NCBI RefSeq assembly: GCF_036785885.1
Contig: NC_092326.1
Span: 38,650,287 to 38,714,286, forward strand
From: Coffea arabica
Taxonomy: Eukaryota; Streptophyta; Magnoliopsida; Gentianales; Rubiaceae
Length of the DNA: 64,000 nucleotides
Direction of reading: 5' to 3'
Positions 34,103 to 44,638 of this stretch are shown piece after piece (position 1 is the stretch's first letter; each line of letters starts with the position of its first letter). Below the pieces are notes generated by a model. It worked only from the letters and a program-made list of their open reading frames with translations. It searched no databases and was not told the origin of the DNA. Made by a program: the position numbers and the translations under genes.

Positions 34103-35137
34103 ATGGCTGCTAACATTCCATATTTTGATGATAGACTGGATTTTGTTCCTGAATGGGGTTATGAGACTCATGTTTTTCCTAATGATCAATGGGCTGTTGC
34201 AAATTGTGAAACTTATTTTGACTCAGGTTATTCAACTGACACATGCCCCGTATTTCAAGATAATTTAAGTACTCCACTTGATACTTTTGGAGATTTTCCA
34301 CCCCAATATCAAACGCAGTATAACCCTTATTCAAACGGGTATGATCAAGAATGGTGGGATAATTCCAATTTTGATTATGCGACGGGGCCAATGGATTTTC
34401 AACAGCAAGAGTCTCAGCAATCATCCTCCGTGTCAGGTATGTCTCTTGAAGAAATGATAGGTTTACTAATTGCTAATTCAAATCGATTTCATCAGGAGAC
34501 ACAAGCGAGCCTAAATCGATATCATCAGAAGACACAAGCGAGCCTTCGCGACCTGGCGGATCAAATGCGTCAATTGACATCCAGGATAGATCGATTGGCT
34601 TCTCAAATGGAAGAATTGCCCGCACAAACCAATATCAATCTTGAGCAAGATGAGAGTGCAATTGTCCGGCCAAATGACATGGAACTGCAAGAGTTTCAAG
34701 AAAACGGATTTAAAGATGCAGTTGAAAAGGAAGCTGAAGTGCAAGAAATGAGACTCCAAGATCAACTCGTTCAAGTGAATGAATCCAGTGAACAATCTCC
34801 AAATGCGGTGACATCTTCTCCACTCCTTCATCAATATTCTCCTGACTCTTATTCTTCAATTCCTGTTAACGAAATTGACTTTATTATACCAGACAATTTT
34901 GAATTTCATGACAGGAATAAATTAAGAGTGGCGATGGCGAGATATCTTCAACCAATAAATGCAAGTGAGGGAGGAATGATTGGAGAATGCAAATTATCAT
35001 CGACTCGCTTGGCGCCATTTACTAGTCCATGGAAGCCCGTAACTCGTATGCCCAAAGATTATTCTATCTACGAGGGCTATCAGGACTATGTAGAGGATGA
35101 AGCAATGAGACGAGCCACAAGATTTTATCCTCCATGA
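34103..35137 (+). CDS. Gag-tail-like ORF of the non-autonomous element (344 aa)
   Basis: The first ATG after the primer site opens a 344-codon frame. NPYSNGYDQEWWDNSNFDY resembles the region after the zinc knuckle in the autonomous gag ([17 protein letters not shown]). Residues about 110-180 form a coiled-coil-like segment (SLRDLADQMRQLTSRIDRLA) like the gag C-terminal part. The capsid-like domain, zinc knuckle and all enzymes are missing. A 33-bp tandem duplication (34481-34513, 34514-34546) repeats the peptide NR.HQ.TQASL. The C-terminal third is not recognised. It may be made as a truncated Gag or only retained as RNA. Confidence 0.7.
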   Translation: MAANIPYFDDRLDFVPEWGYETHVFPNDQWAVANCETYFDSGYSTDTCPVFQDNLSTPLDTFGDFPPQYQTQYNPYSNGYDQEWWDNSNFDYATGPMDFQQQESQQSSSVSGMSLEEMIGLLIANSNRFHQETQASLNRYHQKTQASLRDLADQMRQLTSRIDRLASQMEELPAQTNINLEQDESAIVRPNDMELQEFQENGFKDAVEKEAEVQEMRLQDQLVQVNESSEQSPNAVTSSPLLHQYSPDSYSSIPVNEIDFIIPDNFEFHDRNKLRVAMARYLQPINASEGGMIGECKLSSTRLAPFTSPWKPVTRMPKDYSIYEGYQDYVEDEAMRRATRFYPP

Positions 35138-35148
35138 ACAAAACGTGA

Positions 35149-35201
35149 TAATGTCTAGCCAAAGACATTAAAGAAAGGCGCTCATTGGGAGGCAACCCAA
35201 T
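35149..35201 (+). other. Two hairpins after the ORF stop
   Basis: Hairpin 1: TAATGTCT (35149-35156), loop AGCCAA, AGACATTA. Hairpin 2: ATTGGGAGGCAACCCAAT (35184-35201), 47 bases after the stop. Loops match those after the autonomous gag-pol stop while the first stem differs completely but still pairs. Confidence 0.6.
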
Positions 35202-37069
35202 TGTTTCTTTTAGTTGGTTGTTCAATTTCGTGTAGTAGTTTAGAAGTGTTCTCCTGAAATTCGACTGATTTTGGGTTTCAGTTTTCGTTTTTGCTGATTT
35301 ATAGGTGCCATTCAGTCATGACGTGCCCGCGTAGTGATGTGCAGGATGCTCACGATCAGAAATTTCTGAAACTTCTGGGAGCTCTCTTGCCCTCATGACG
35401 TGCCCGCGTCACGTTCGCGGGAAAGGTAAGGATTCAAAAAAAAAGAAAAGAAAAAAAAGAGAAAAATTTCTCAACCGCAGCTAGGTTTCTCAATTTAAAA
35501 AAAAAAGAATTTTTTTTTCTTCCCTTTTTCACCGTAGCTCAGTTTTCCCAAAAAAAAAAAAAAAAATCTTTTTCCTTCTTCTTCTTTTCTTTCTTTCTTC
35601 TTTCTTCTTTCTTTCTTCCTTCTCCCCTGCTCTCTCTCTGTTGTCCGAATCCCTTTTGCCCGCCGCCCACTCGCGCCGCCCACCTCACTCACGCCACCAC
35701 CTCGCGTCTCGCGCGAAGGACTAACCAGCCATCCACTTCGCACAGCCAGGCAGCCGTGCCTCCCTCCAGCTCCTCTGAGCTCCACAGCATCGCCACCTCC
35801 GTCCCACGGCCGCGCGACTCCCGCCACTACCATCGCGCGCAGCTCCTCTCGAACAGCCCACGCCCACCAAGCAGAGCAGCCCAGCTCGATCCGCTGGCCT
35901 CTCCTCTACCAGCGACGACCAGTTCACAGCCGCCGCGGCCTGCTCCTCTTCTTTTGTCGGCCACCCACGCACCACGCGAAGCCACCATCAGACTCCACCA
36001 GAACTTTTGTTTGGCCACTATCTTCGGTAGAGGTACTAGCCCATCTTACACTAATTGGGTTTATTCCTTGGTCGAATGGCATTCCATTGCTTGGGAGATT
36101 CACTGCTATTGTAGTGGTATTCAATTGCCAAGTTAAAGGTCAACGGTGCTTTTGGGTTGATTTGCATTTTTAATTTCCTTGAGTTTTTTATTTAGCCGAG
36201 TTAATTGGTCCTACTATTGCCTGTTGAATTGGGTAGCTTAGGCGCTTGGTTTGATTGTCAAATCTCTACACTGTCATTGTTACAATTGCCAGTTTGGAGT
36301 TAGGACCTTATCTGGCCAACTGGAGCCAGTGCTTAATTGCCAATTTGCCGATTGTCTGTTGCTAATTGAGAGGTATCTCGGCTAGTGTTGTGCTTGTTGA
36401 ATTGGGGAGTTTCTATGACACTTGCTTGGCTTATTCATGTTGAGTGTATTTAATTGAAGTTTCCACTGTGATTTCGGTTGAGTTATCTCTAAATTACATG
36501 TTGACTTGGGAAACGTGTGCCACTTGCTTTGCTTGTTGAGGTTGGGTACATCCAGTTGAATTGTTGGGCTGCGTTAAGTCTACATTTGAGTAAATTAGGA
36601 CCACTACTGATTATTGATTGCACTCGTTGCTTTGTTGAAAAATTTGTATAGACCTTGGGTGCCTCACATGTACATTCTGTTGATTGGGTTTGCCATTTAA
36701 GTTGCTTCAGTATCTGTGGAGTGCACCAGTGGTACTGGTTGGGGTATTTTGACTAATATTTGTTCTTTCTAATGGGTTGGCTGCCTGATTAAAAAGGGAA
36801 AACTTGTGATTGTGTGGTTATTGTCTAATTTCTATACTGCTATTGCTGGAATTGCCGCTTCTGAGTTGAAAATTAATTATCCACTTGGAGACTCTGTTGA
36901 GATTTTGGGTGGACAGAGTTGTGCATTTGCTGGTTGAATTGAGTTATGATGTCTCAGAACTTGGGCATGTACTTCACCACGTTGGTTTCCCTCCGCAGCT
37001 GCCAAATACCCTTAGCCACTCGAGAGGGAAGTTTCGTTGTCCTTTTCACTTTAATTGCTTTATTTCCTC
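35202..37069 (+). other. Non-coding interior with pyrimidine tract and GC-rich island
   Basis: Contains TCATGACGTGCCCGCGT-like repeats near 35318 and 35393, A/T homopolymers, a C/T-only tract (about 35570-35640) and a GC-rich island (about 35640-36000) unlike its surroundings. ORFs in the island have low-complexity composition in several frames and are not convincing genes. The region corresponds to the spacer and env-position ORF of the autonomous element, which is absent here. Confidence 0.5.
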
Positions 37070-37101
37070 CATTGAGGACAATGTAGGATCTAGGTGTGGG
37101 G
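37070..37101 (+). other. Hairpin plus internal polypurine tract
   Basis: CATTG-AGGA-CAATG (37070-37083), then GTGTGGGGGGGG starting 15 bases after the loop. Counterpart of 13494-13530. The stem is shortened to five pairs. Confidence 0.6.
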
Positions 37102-37529
37102 GGGGACAGCTATACTAGTTCTTTATTTTTAGTTTGTTATTTGTCCACCTCTCGTTCATTTTTTTTTTCTTTTTAGTGATTGGCTCGTAAGTGCATGCCA
37201 AGGTTTGATGTTGGATTATTGTCTCTGTTTCTACTATTGTCAATTTTAATAATAAAAGGGTATCAAGTTAATGTGGTTGAATTCAAGAACATCTCTTTGG
37301 TGAATATCAATAATTGTTTTACTCTTATAATTTTTGGTTAACTTTCTTAGGCATAGGGAATGATTATTGGCATTTTTAGTGAATTGGTCCGGTTATTAAC
37401 TTTAGTTCTCCATGTTTGAAAATGAGGCTAGCTGATGCAAGTTTTCTTTTGGTTCTTGTGTTATATTGAGTTTTTGTGATTTTTAGTTATGAATAAACTT
37501 GACTGTACTCCGCTATTAGTTACTACTGA

Positions 37530-37668
37530 GTAATCGGGGATCTGCACCTAAAAGTATTGATTCTCGCGTCAAAAGGTAGTAATTCCTATGAGTACGTGGT
37601 CACGTGGCGATAGAAGCTGAGTAACCGGGCTCCTTCATCTGGCCAATGTTGGAGTTCGCGTCAAAAGG
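37530..37668 (+). other. Tandem internal-loop hairpins
   Basis: Copies at 37530-37576 and 37621-37668 start 91 bases apart. Outer stems are GATC/GATT and CTCC/GGAG. Flanks are GTAA[CT]CGGG and TCGCGTCAAAAGG. Counterpart of 14021-14162. Confidence 0.65.
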
Positions 37669-38049
37669 CTCAAATGGCTAGCGACTCAGTCTTTTGTTAC
37701 TATTGAAAAAAAAAGAATCAAAAAAAAAAGAGAGAAAAGTAGAAAAAAATGTGAAAAAAAAGTGAAGGTTGTGTTAGTGTGTAATAAAAATCAGCTTGCC
37801 GAATTATGGATTTAATGTTGAGATTTTGGTTAATAGTTGGACCATTTGCTGATAAATGTTATGCGTTATTCCTTTTTCTTAGATTAGTTAACATGAAATT
37901 AGAGGAGTTTGTGGTTTAGAAGCTAACCGAGGTGATGTTTCTTGGACTTGACCATTGATGCTTGATTATTATTTTTCTTCTTGGTATCTTGGCAATTTGT
38001 TGGATAGAGCAATAGCCACTGTCAAATATTGGTGTTTGATCGCTTTTCT

Positions 38050-38088
38050 CATGCTTGACGACAAGCATGGTTTAGGTGTGGGGGGAAT
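38050..38088 (+). other. Hairpin plus terminal polypurine tract
   Basis: CATGCTTG (38050-38057), loop ACGA, CAAGCATG, then GTGTGGGGGGAA from 38076, directly before the 3' LTR. Confidence 0.75.
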
Positions 38089-39460
38089 TGATAGGTTGCA
38101 ATTTTATCATTTATTTTATTATTAATTTCCCCTATTACCTAACCTGATGTGAATTAATTATTAAATTCTACTCACTTTTCGTAATTTACATTTATTTCAG
38201 GGAGTAGAACAAAAATATCACAATCAAGGCCAATTTGACAATTATCAGGAAAGAGTTCAAATAGCAGGCAATCAAGGGGCATTCTTGGAACAAGAAAATG
38301 CAAGACCTTATTGGTAATTTTGACCGAAGACAGCAACTAGAAAAAGGAAAAAGAAAGCAAACCTCAGGGTCTTCTGCTTCCTCTCGTGCGGCGGACGCCG
38401 CACAGTAGGAATAAGCACTTAGGAAATATAGAGTTTGCAGAGAACAAGCACTATCTTTTTGGTTCCTCTTTGACTTTTCTTTTCAGTATTTTTTGTCCTT
38501 TAGTAGCTTTGCTCCCTGCGCATGTCAGGGAGAATTAGGAATTAGCTATCACTTCTGGTAGTTTGCTTTTCTTATCGATTGGGACGAATTGAATTTTCTT
38601 AACTCTCGGAGACGATGGCCTGGACCTCAATGAAATTACTTGAAGATTTTCTCATGAGACGTGGTTAAGTTTGTCTAGTCAAGAACAACGGAGGACTTGG
38701 TTCTACTAAATTTGTGAGATCGAATTAGTTTCTATTTATTTCCATTATTCACTGGTATTTGTCTATCTTCTGCTTTATGTTCATATGGTTGTTTTATCAT
38801 TCGATTATCCAGGGCCCGGATTCTAGATTAATTCAATAACCTGAAGCCAATTAGGATAGTTAAATCCGTAATTGTTTAATTATTCTAAACTGGTGGCAAC
38901 TGGCATGATTGGATTTGTGTCAGGGGGATAGACAGGCTAACTTAAAGAGACCCTCGTAGCGTGTTGATTGGTTAGAATTAGCCTCTTCTAATTATTCATG
39001 CAATTAGGGAATTGAACTTCTATGGTATTACCTAGGGTTATTTCCTGATTAGAGAAATAGTCGACGGTCGTACCTTGGCTATCGACAAATTGAGGAAGAG
39101 TTGGTTGTTTATCGCGTGTATGACAACTATAACTAATTTATCAGATAGTAACTGGAATAATCCTTGCATCTGTGATCGAATTAAGTGAACCATCTCCGAA
39201 GTTGTCTCTTGGCTAGAGTTCGTCCATTATTATTTTTATTGTGATAATTAGTTATTTGAGTTGTAGTTATTTTATTTTATTTTAATTTATTCCAAGCAAT
39301 TTAGTTACTCTCATTTTCAAAAACCCCCCCCATATCTGGAACTTGAGAAGAAATTAAATTATCTCCAGTCCCTGTGGATTCGACCCTGCTTACCGCTATA
39401 TACAGAATTTGTATTTTATTTGAGCAGGTATTTATTATTGCACAGGTTCGGCTCCTGTCA
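38089..39460 (+). repeat. 3' LTR of the non-autonomous element (1372 bp)
   Basis: Almost identical to the 5' LTR. Visible differences include GTCGTACC versus GTATTACC, CTCGG versus CCCGG, and one extra C in a C run. Confidence 0.93.
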
Positions 39461-39461
39461 C

Positions 39462-39876
39462 ATGGCTTCTCATCCACATAATGATTTGTTTCTTGGCCTT
39501 GCTCTCCTCATTGACTGCTATTACCCCGTCCACCGTCGCACTTGACAAAGATTGCATTACCTGTAGCTTCAGCTACGGTTTTTGGTCGCTTGTATTGCAC
39601 TAATACGGGGAATCTTTTACCTATTGGCATTACTCCTCCTCTATCTGGAGCCAATGTCTCGATCACTCGCAATCTTGATGGCATCAGTACCACTACCATT
39701 GCCAGAACTGTGGCAACTACAGCCACAAATGCCAATGGGTTCTTCAAACTCACCCTATAAGGAGCTCAACCGACAACGGCTCTGGTGTCACGGCCGCGAC
39801 CACATTTCTTTCCACTTGCTCAGTCGCTGTCCGGCTTCCAATCAGACAATGCTCTGCTCTGCCACGGGGTGGGCTC
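39462..39876 (+). pseudogene. Phylloplanin-like (Pollen Ole e 1 domain) gene remnant
   Basis: Phylloplanins are small secreted plant-surface proteins. Three frames together show the family pattern: a hydrophobic signal-like MICFLALLSSLTAITPS from 39481, a core GRLYCTNTGNLLPIGITPPL ending TNANGFF near 39542-39760, and LSTCSVAVRLP then C from about 39775. At least two frame changes and an internal stop make it non-functional. The 5' end was separated from its promoter by the element 32628-39460, and the 3' end is cut by the copia insertion at 39877. Assignment rests on spacing of Cys, G.TPPL.GA and T.NG.F motifs and is moderate. Confidence 0.5.
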
Positions 39877-40379
39877 TGTTGAATTCAAAGTCAAGCCTCA
39901 ATTGATGACTTTTTCAAGCCAAAATTGAGGACTTTGAATTCTTTGGCCTAAGTTTCTAAATCCCACATCGGTTAAGTTTAACATTTGAGAGGTTGTTTGA
40001 GAACTACAAATAGCTCTCAAACAAACCAATTCAAACACACCAAGCAAGAGCCAATAACTTGCTTTCTTCTCTCTCTTTGTAATATTTCTTCTAGAGAAAT
40101 ATTAAATTGTCGGTAGTGTCCGAGGACGTAGGCAAATTAGCCGAACCTCGTTAAATTCTGGTGTTCTATTTTATTGTCTATTTAGTAGCTATATTTGTAG
40201 GTATATTTGTAGTGAGTTATTGTGCAATTAAGTGCATATATAGGTGATTCTGTCTAGGAAATTGGTACTTAAGCAGGCCAGTGTGCCTCACCAAATATTT
40301 CCTGGGAATTACCATTTTTACAATTTTAGGTACAATAATTTACTCGTTATACCTTAACTTTGGTAGGGATTCCGCAACA
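39877..40379 (+). repeat. 5' LTR of copia copy 2
   Basis: 503 bp. The TATA box that is TATAAATA in the other LTRs is TACAAATA here (40005-40012). Confidence 0.93.
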
Positions 40380-40509
40380 ATTGGTATCAGAGCTCGAGGT
40401 TTCTTAGTATGCTCTGTGGTTGCAGCATGGTCTGATCTTCCACATCAGAAAAGATTTCTTGGGCTATTGTTACTCTACATTTAGGAGCTACTAAATATAA
40501 TTTGTAGAG

Positions 40510-43500
40510 ATGGCCGAAAGTAGATCTTCATCTACAATGCAAGCATCAACAAGCTCGTCATTATCTATTATGGCGAGAAATGTTATGACGAATACAAAAT
40601 TAAATGTGGAGACATTTGATGGTACCGGTCATTTCGGCATGTGGCAAAGTGAGATTCTAGACGCGCTCTTTAATCAAGGTCTAGACATTGCCATCGAAAA
40701 AGAGAAACCAGAAGAGATTGAAGAGAAGGAATGGAGGACGCTAAATCGTTTAGCGTGTGGTACAATTCGATCGTGTCTTTCAAGGGAACAAAAATATGTG
40801 TTCTCAAAAGAAACCTCTGCAAATAAATTATGGACTGGATTGGAGGAGAAGTTCTTGAAGAAAAATTGTCAGAACAGGCTCAACATGAAGAAGCATTTAT
40901 TTCGCTTCACTTATGTTCCTGGCACAACTCTAAGTGATCACATCACTAATTTCAATCAGTTAATCACTGATCTGATGAATTTAGATGTGACATTTGAAGA
41001 CGAAGATTTGGCTCTCATGTTGTTGGGATCTCTTCCTGAGGAGTTTGAGCATCTTGAAACAACTCTACTCCATGGGAAAGCTGAGGTGTCCCTCAGTGAA
41101 GTTAGCTCTGCCCCGTACAGCTATGAGCTCAGAAGAAAAGACAAGCAAAATAGCAGAGATGGAGCAGCAGAAGCTCTGGTAACTAGAGGACGCTCACAAA
41201 ACCAGAGAAAGGGGACGAGAAGAAGATCCAAGTCAAGAGCCAGACTAAGTAAAGATGAGTGTGCCTTTTACAGAGAGAAAGGGCACTGGAAGAAGGACTG
41301 TCCAAAACTGAAGGGTAGACCTGACAAAGAAAAAGCTGTTGCGGATTCAAATGTATCTGAGTGCATTGATCAAAACTCAGATTTTTCATTAGCTGTCATG
41401 CCTACTGGTCATTCTAGTACATGGCTATTGGACTCAGGTTGTAGCCATCATATGACGTCCAATAGAGAATGGTTCTTTGATTTCAAGGAAAAAGAAGGTG
41501 GAGTCGTCTACACGGCAGATGAGACCACATTAGCAACAAATGGGGTTGGTTCAATTCGGCTGAGGAATCAGGATGGATCAATTAAGATTCTAACTGATGT
41601 CCGATATGTGCCAGAATTGAAAAAGAACCTCATTTCTGTGGGAGTACTAGAATCAATGGGCTACAAGGTGTCGGCATATAATGGAGTGATGAAAATCATT
41701 TCAGGTGCATTGGTGCTGGTGAAAGGAATCCGGAAAAATAATAACTTGTATTACTATCAAGGTAATGCAGTTGTTGGAGTAGCGGCCGTGGCTTCCAGTG
41801 ATGATCGAGAATTGAAAGTAACCAGATTATGGCATATGCGCTTAGGGCATGCCGGAGAAAAATCTTTGAATCTTCTGATGAATCAAGGACTATTAAAAGG
41901 AGCCAGTGTTTGCAAGTTAGATTTTTGCGAGCATTGTGTCAAAGGAAAGCAGACAAGGGTAAAATTTGGCACTGCAATTCACGATACCAAGGGTATTTTG
42001 GATTATGTGCACTCTGATGTGTGGGGACCTTCCAAAACAACTTCTTTGGGAGGCAAGAATTATTTTGTTACCTTTGTCGATGACTTCTCTCGAAGAGTAT
42101 GGGTGTATACTATGAAGGCGAAAAGTGAAGTATTGGGAATTTTCATCAAGTGGAAAAAGATGGTGGAAACTCAAACAGAAAGAAAGATCAAACGCCTTCG
42201 AACAGACAACGGAGGTGAATACACTAGTGATCCGTTCATGGAGGTCTGTGAAAATGAAGGCATTGTTCGGCACTTCACAGTCAGAGATACACCACAGCAA
42301 AACGGGGTGGCAGAGCGTATGAACCGGACATTGGTGGAGAAAGTTCGGTGTATGTTGTCCAATGCTGAGTTGGGCAGACAATTTTGGGCTGAGGCTTTAG
42401 CATATGCAAATCACCTCGTTAATCGCTTACCATCAACTGCTATTGGCGGCAAAACGCCATTAGAGAAATGGTCGGGAAAACCTGCTACAGATTATGATTC
42501 CTTACATGTGTTTGGTTCTACTGCATATTATCATGTTAAAGAATCAAAGTTGGATCCAAGGGCGAAGAAGGCGCTCTTTATGGGGATCACAACAGGCATT
42601 AAAGGTTATCGCCTTTGGTGTCCCGAAACGAAAAAGATAGTTTTCAGCAGGGATGTCACCTTTGATGAATCTACCATGTTAACAAAGGTAGATGTACAGC
42701 AGAATGATAGTACTCCCCAACAGGTGGAGAGCACTCCTAAGCAGATGGAGTTTGAAAGAAGCATTATCAGACCAGCAGTGGATATCGGAGTAGATGAAAG
42801 GACTCCTATGGTAGAAGAAAAATCAACTGAAGAAAATGTTCCAGTTGAAGAACTTTCACAGCAACATGAATCAATTGCAACCAGTAGGCCAAAGAGGACA
42901 ATCAGAAAACCTGCTCGTTTTGCTGATATAGTGGCCTATGCATCCCCAACCATAAATGTTGATATTCCTGCCACTTTCAATGAAGCAGCTCAAAGTTCGG
43001 ATAAAGAAAAGTGGAGGATTGCAATGGATGAAGAAGTACATTCCCTTCATAAGAATCAAACATGGAGGCTAACCAGTCTTCCAAAGGGAAAGAAGGCAAT
43101 CGGATGCAAGTGGGTATATGCAAAGAAGGAAGGATTTCCTGACAAGTCTGGTGTTCGCTACAAAGCAAGATTGGTGGCTAAAGGCTACGCTCAGAAGGAG
43201 GGAATTGATTACAACGAAGTGTTTTCTCCAGTCGTGAAACATTCCTCCATCAGAATTTTATTGGCTTTGGTAGCACAATTGGATCTGGAACTTGTCCAAT
43301 TAGATGTAAAAACTGCGTTTTTACATGGTGACTTGGAAGAGGAAATCTACATGACTCAGCCAGAAGGATTCAAAGTTGCTGGTAAAGAAAAGATGGTATG
43401 CAAGCTTGACAAATCGTTGTATGGATTGAAGCAGTCTCCAAGACAGTGGTATAAGCGATTTGACAAGTTTATGATGGGGCAAAGGTACACAAGAAGCAAA

Positions 43501-44553
43501 TATGATGATTGTGTATATTTGCGCAAGCTACGAGATGGATCCTACATATATCTTCTTCTTTATGTTGATGATATGTTGATAGCTTCCAAGGATCAAGGTG
43601 AGATTGAAAAATTGAAATCTCATTTGAGTCGGGAGTTTGAAATGAAGGATCTCGGCGAAGCCAAGAAAATTCTCGGCATGGAGATAAGTAGAGATAGAAG
43701 ATTGGGGAGGCTTTATTTGACACAGAAAGAGTATCTTAGTAAAGTATTAAAGAGGTTTGGTATGAATGAAAAGACTAAACCTGTTAGTACTCCACTTGCT
43801 CCTCATTTCAAGTTTAGTGCATCGTTATCTCCAAAGAATGATGCAGAACGAGAATATATGGCAAAGGTACCGTATGCAAATGCGGTGGGTAGCTTGATGT
43901 ATGCTATGGTGTGTACAAGGCCCGACATTTCACAAGCAGTTGGAGTTGTGAGCAGGTACATGCATGATCCTGGCAAGGAGCATTGGCAAGCTGTGAAATG
44001 GATTTTACGGTATATTTTGAACACCGTAGATGTTGGATTAGTATTTGAGCGGGATGAGAAGATTGGTCAAGGCGTAGTTGGATATTGTGATTCCGACTAC
44101 GCAGGAGATCAAGATACACGTCGATCAACGACTGGGTATGTTTTTACACTTGCTAAGGCACCAGTCAGTTGGAGGTCTACCTTACAGTCAACAGTTGCTT
44201 TGTCTACTACAGAGGCGGAGTATATGGCAGTTACGGAAGCTGTTAAGGAAGCAATTTGGCTTCATGGATTGCTTGATGAATTGGGAATTGGACAGAAGTC
44301 TATCAAAGTTCATTGTGATAGTCAGAGTGCTATTCATTTAGCAAAGAACCAAGTTTATCATGCAAGGACGAAGCATATCGACGTACGGTATCATTTTGTG
44401 AGGAAGATTTTGGAAGATAGTACGATACTACTTCAAAAGATTCAGACCAAGGAGAATCCTGCTGATATGCTTACGAAGGTTGTGACAACTATCAAATTCC
44501 AACATTGTTTGAATTTGATAAATGTTGTGCACAACTTGAAGATTGGCGCTTGA
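40510..44553 (+). CDS. Copia gag-pol polyprotein, full length (1347 aa)
   Basis: A single open frame in Ty1/copia order. Gag covers about residues 1-250 and a zinc knuckle lies at 251-264. Protease DSG is at 308-310 and the integrase zinc finger (H..H...C..C) at about 440-490. The integrase core has D near 502, D in TDNGGEY near 565 and E in NGVAERMNRT near 601. Reverse transcriptase YVDD is at about 1018-1021, and RNase H runs from CDSDYAGD to the end, with DSQSAIHLAKN. It is most like the Tnt1-94 group. The zinc knuckle has Tyr in place of the second Cys (CAFYREKGHWKKDC, codon 41269-41271), whereas the other copies have Cys. So the frame is open, but Gag RNA binding is probably impaired. 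Confidence 0.94.
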   Translation: MAESRSSSTMQASTSSSLSIMARNVMTNTKLNVETFDGTGHFGMWQSEILDALFNQGLDIAIEKEKPEEIEEKEWRTLNRLACGTIRSCLSREQKYVFSKETSANKLWTGLEEKFLKKNCQNRLNMKKHLFRFTYVPGTTLSDHITNFNQLITDLMNLDVTFEDEDLALMLLGSLPEEFEHLETTLLHGKAEVSLSEVSSAPYSYELRRKDKQNSRDGAAEALVTRGRSQNQRKGTRRRSKSRARLSKDECAFYREKGHWKKDCPKLKGRPDKEKAVADSNVSECIDQNSDFSLAVMPTGHSSTWLLDSGCSHHMTSNREWFFDFKEKEGGVVYTADETTLATNGVGSIRLRNQDGSIKILTDVRYVPELKKNLISVGVLESMGYKVSAYNGVMKIISGALVLVKGIRKNNNLYYYQGNAVVGVAAVASSDDRELKVTRLWHMRLGHAGEKSLNLLMNQGLLKGASVCKLDFCEHCVKGKQTRVKFGTAIHDTKGILDYVHSDVWGPSKTTSLGGKNYFVTFVDDFSRRVWVYTMKAKSEVLGIFIKWKKMVETQTERKIKRLRTDNGGEYTSDPFMEVCENEGIVRHFTVRDTPQQNGVAERMNRTLVEKVRCMLSNAELGRQFWAEALAYANHLVNRLPSTAIGGKTPLEKWSGKPATDYDSLHVFGSTAYYHVKESKLDPRAKKALFMGITTGIKGYRLWCPETKKIVFSRDVTFDESTMLTKVDVQQNDSTPQQVESTPKQMEFERSIIRPAVDIGVDERTPMVEEKSTEENVPVEELSQQHESIATSRPKRTIRKPARFADIVAYASPTINVDIPATFNEAAQSSDKEKWRIAMDEEVHSLHKNQTWRLTSLPKGKKAIGCKWVYAKKEGFPDKSGVRYKARLVAKGYAQKEGIDYNEVFSPVVKHSSIRILLALVAQLDLELVQLDVKTAFLHGDLEEEIYMTQPEGFKVAGKEKMVCKLDKSLYGLKQSPRQWYKRFDKFMMGQRYTRSKYDDCVYLRKLRDGSYIYLLLYVDDMLIASKDQGEIEKLKSHLSREFEMKDLGEAKKILGMEISRDRRLGRLYLTQKEYLSKVLKRFGMNEKTKPVSTPLAPHFKFSASLSPKNDAEREYMAKVPYANAVGSLMYAMVCTRPDISQAVGVVSRYMHDPGKEHWQAVKWILRYILNTVDVGLVFERDEKIGQGVVGYCDSDYAGDQDTRRSTTGYVFTLAKAPVSWRSTLQSTVALSTTEAEYMAVTEAVKEAIWLHGLLDELGIGQKSIKVHCDSQSAIHLAKNQVYHARTKHIDVRYHFVRKILEDSTILLQKIQTKENPADMLTKVVTTIKFQHCLNLINVVHNLKIGA

Positions 44554-44638
44554 CAACGCATTTGAAGACACCACCGAATTTGAGGGAAAAAAAATTTGTA
44601 TTTTTGGTGGGATTAGAAATTATGCCAAGGTGGAGATT

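Larger units (their letters stand above)
32628..39460 (+). mobile_element. Non-autonomous Athila-like LTR retrotransposon
   Basis: A 6.83-kb element with TG...CA LTRs of 1371 and 1372 bp and perfect duplication CATGG (32623-32627 and 39461-39465). The internal region has the same tRNA-Asp primer site as the 2982-16358 element, a 344-codon gag-tail-like ORF, no protease, reverse transcriptase, RNase H or integrase, and all the hairpin and polypurine motifs of the autonomous element. LTRs differ at fewer than about ten positions by eye, so it moved recently, presumably using proteins supplied by an autonomous relative. Confidence 0.9.

Noticed and set aside
35495-36136. Several overlapping ORFs on both strands of the GC-rich island
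   Set aside because: Low-complexity Arg/Gly/Ser/Pro composition in every frame, as expected from GC-rich sequence without stops; no domain recognised.
39877-39881. Target-site duplication for copia copy 2
   Set aside because: The left flank GGCTC has no partner because the right end is joined to copy 3, which is truncated.
41917-42381. 154-codon antisense ORF inside the copia integrase, present in all three copies
   Set aside because: The copies are nearly identical, so its presence in each carries no independent evidence; the sense strand explains the sequence.
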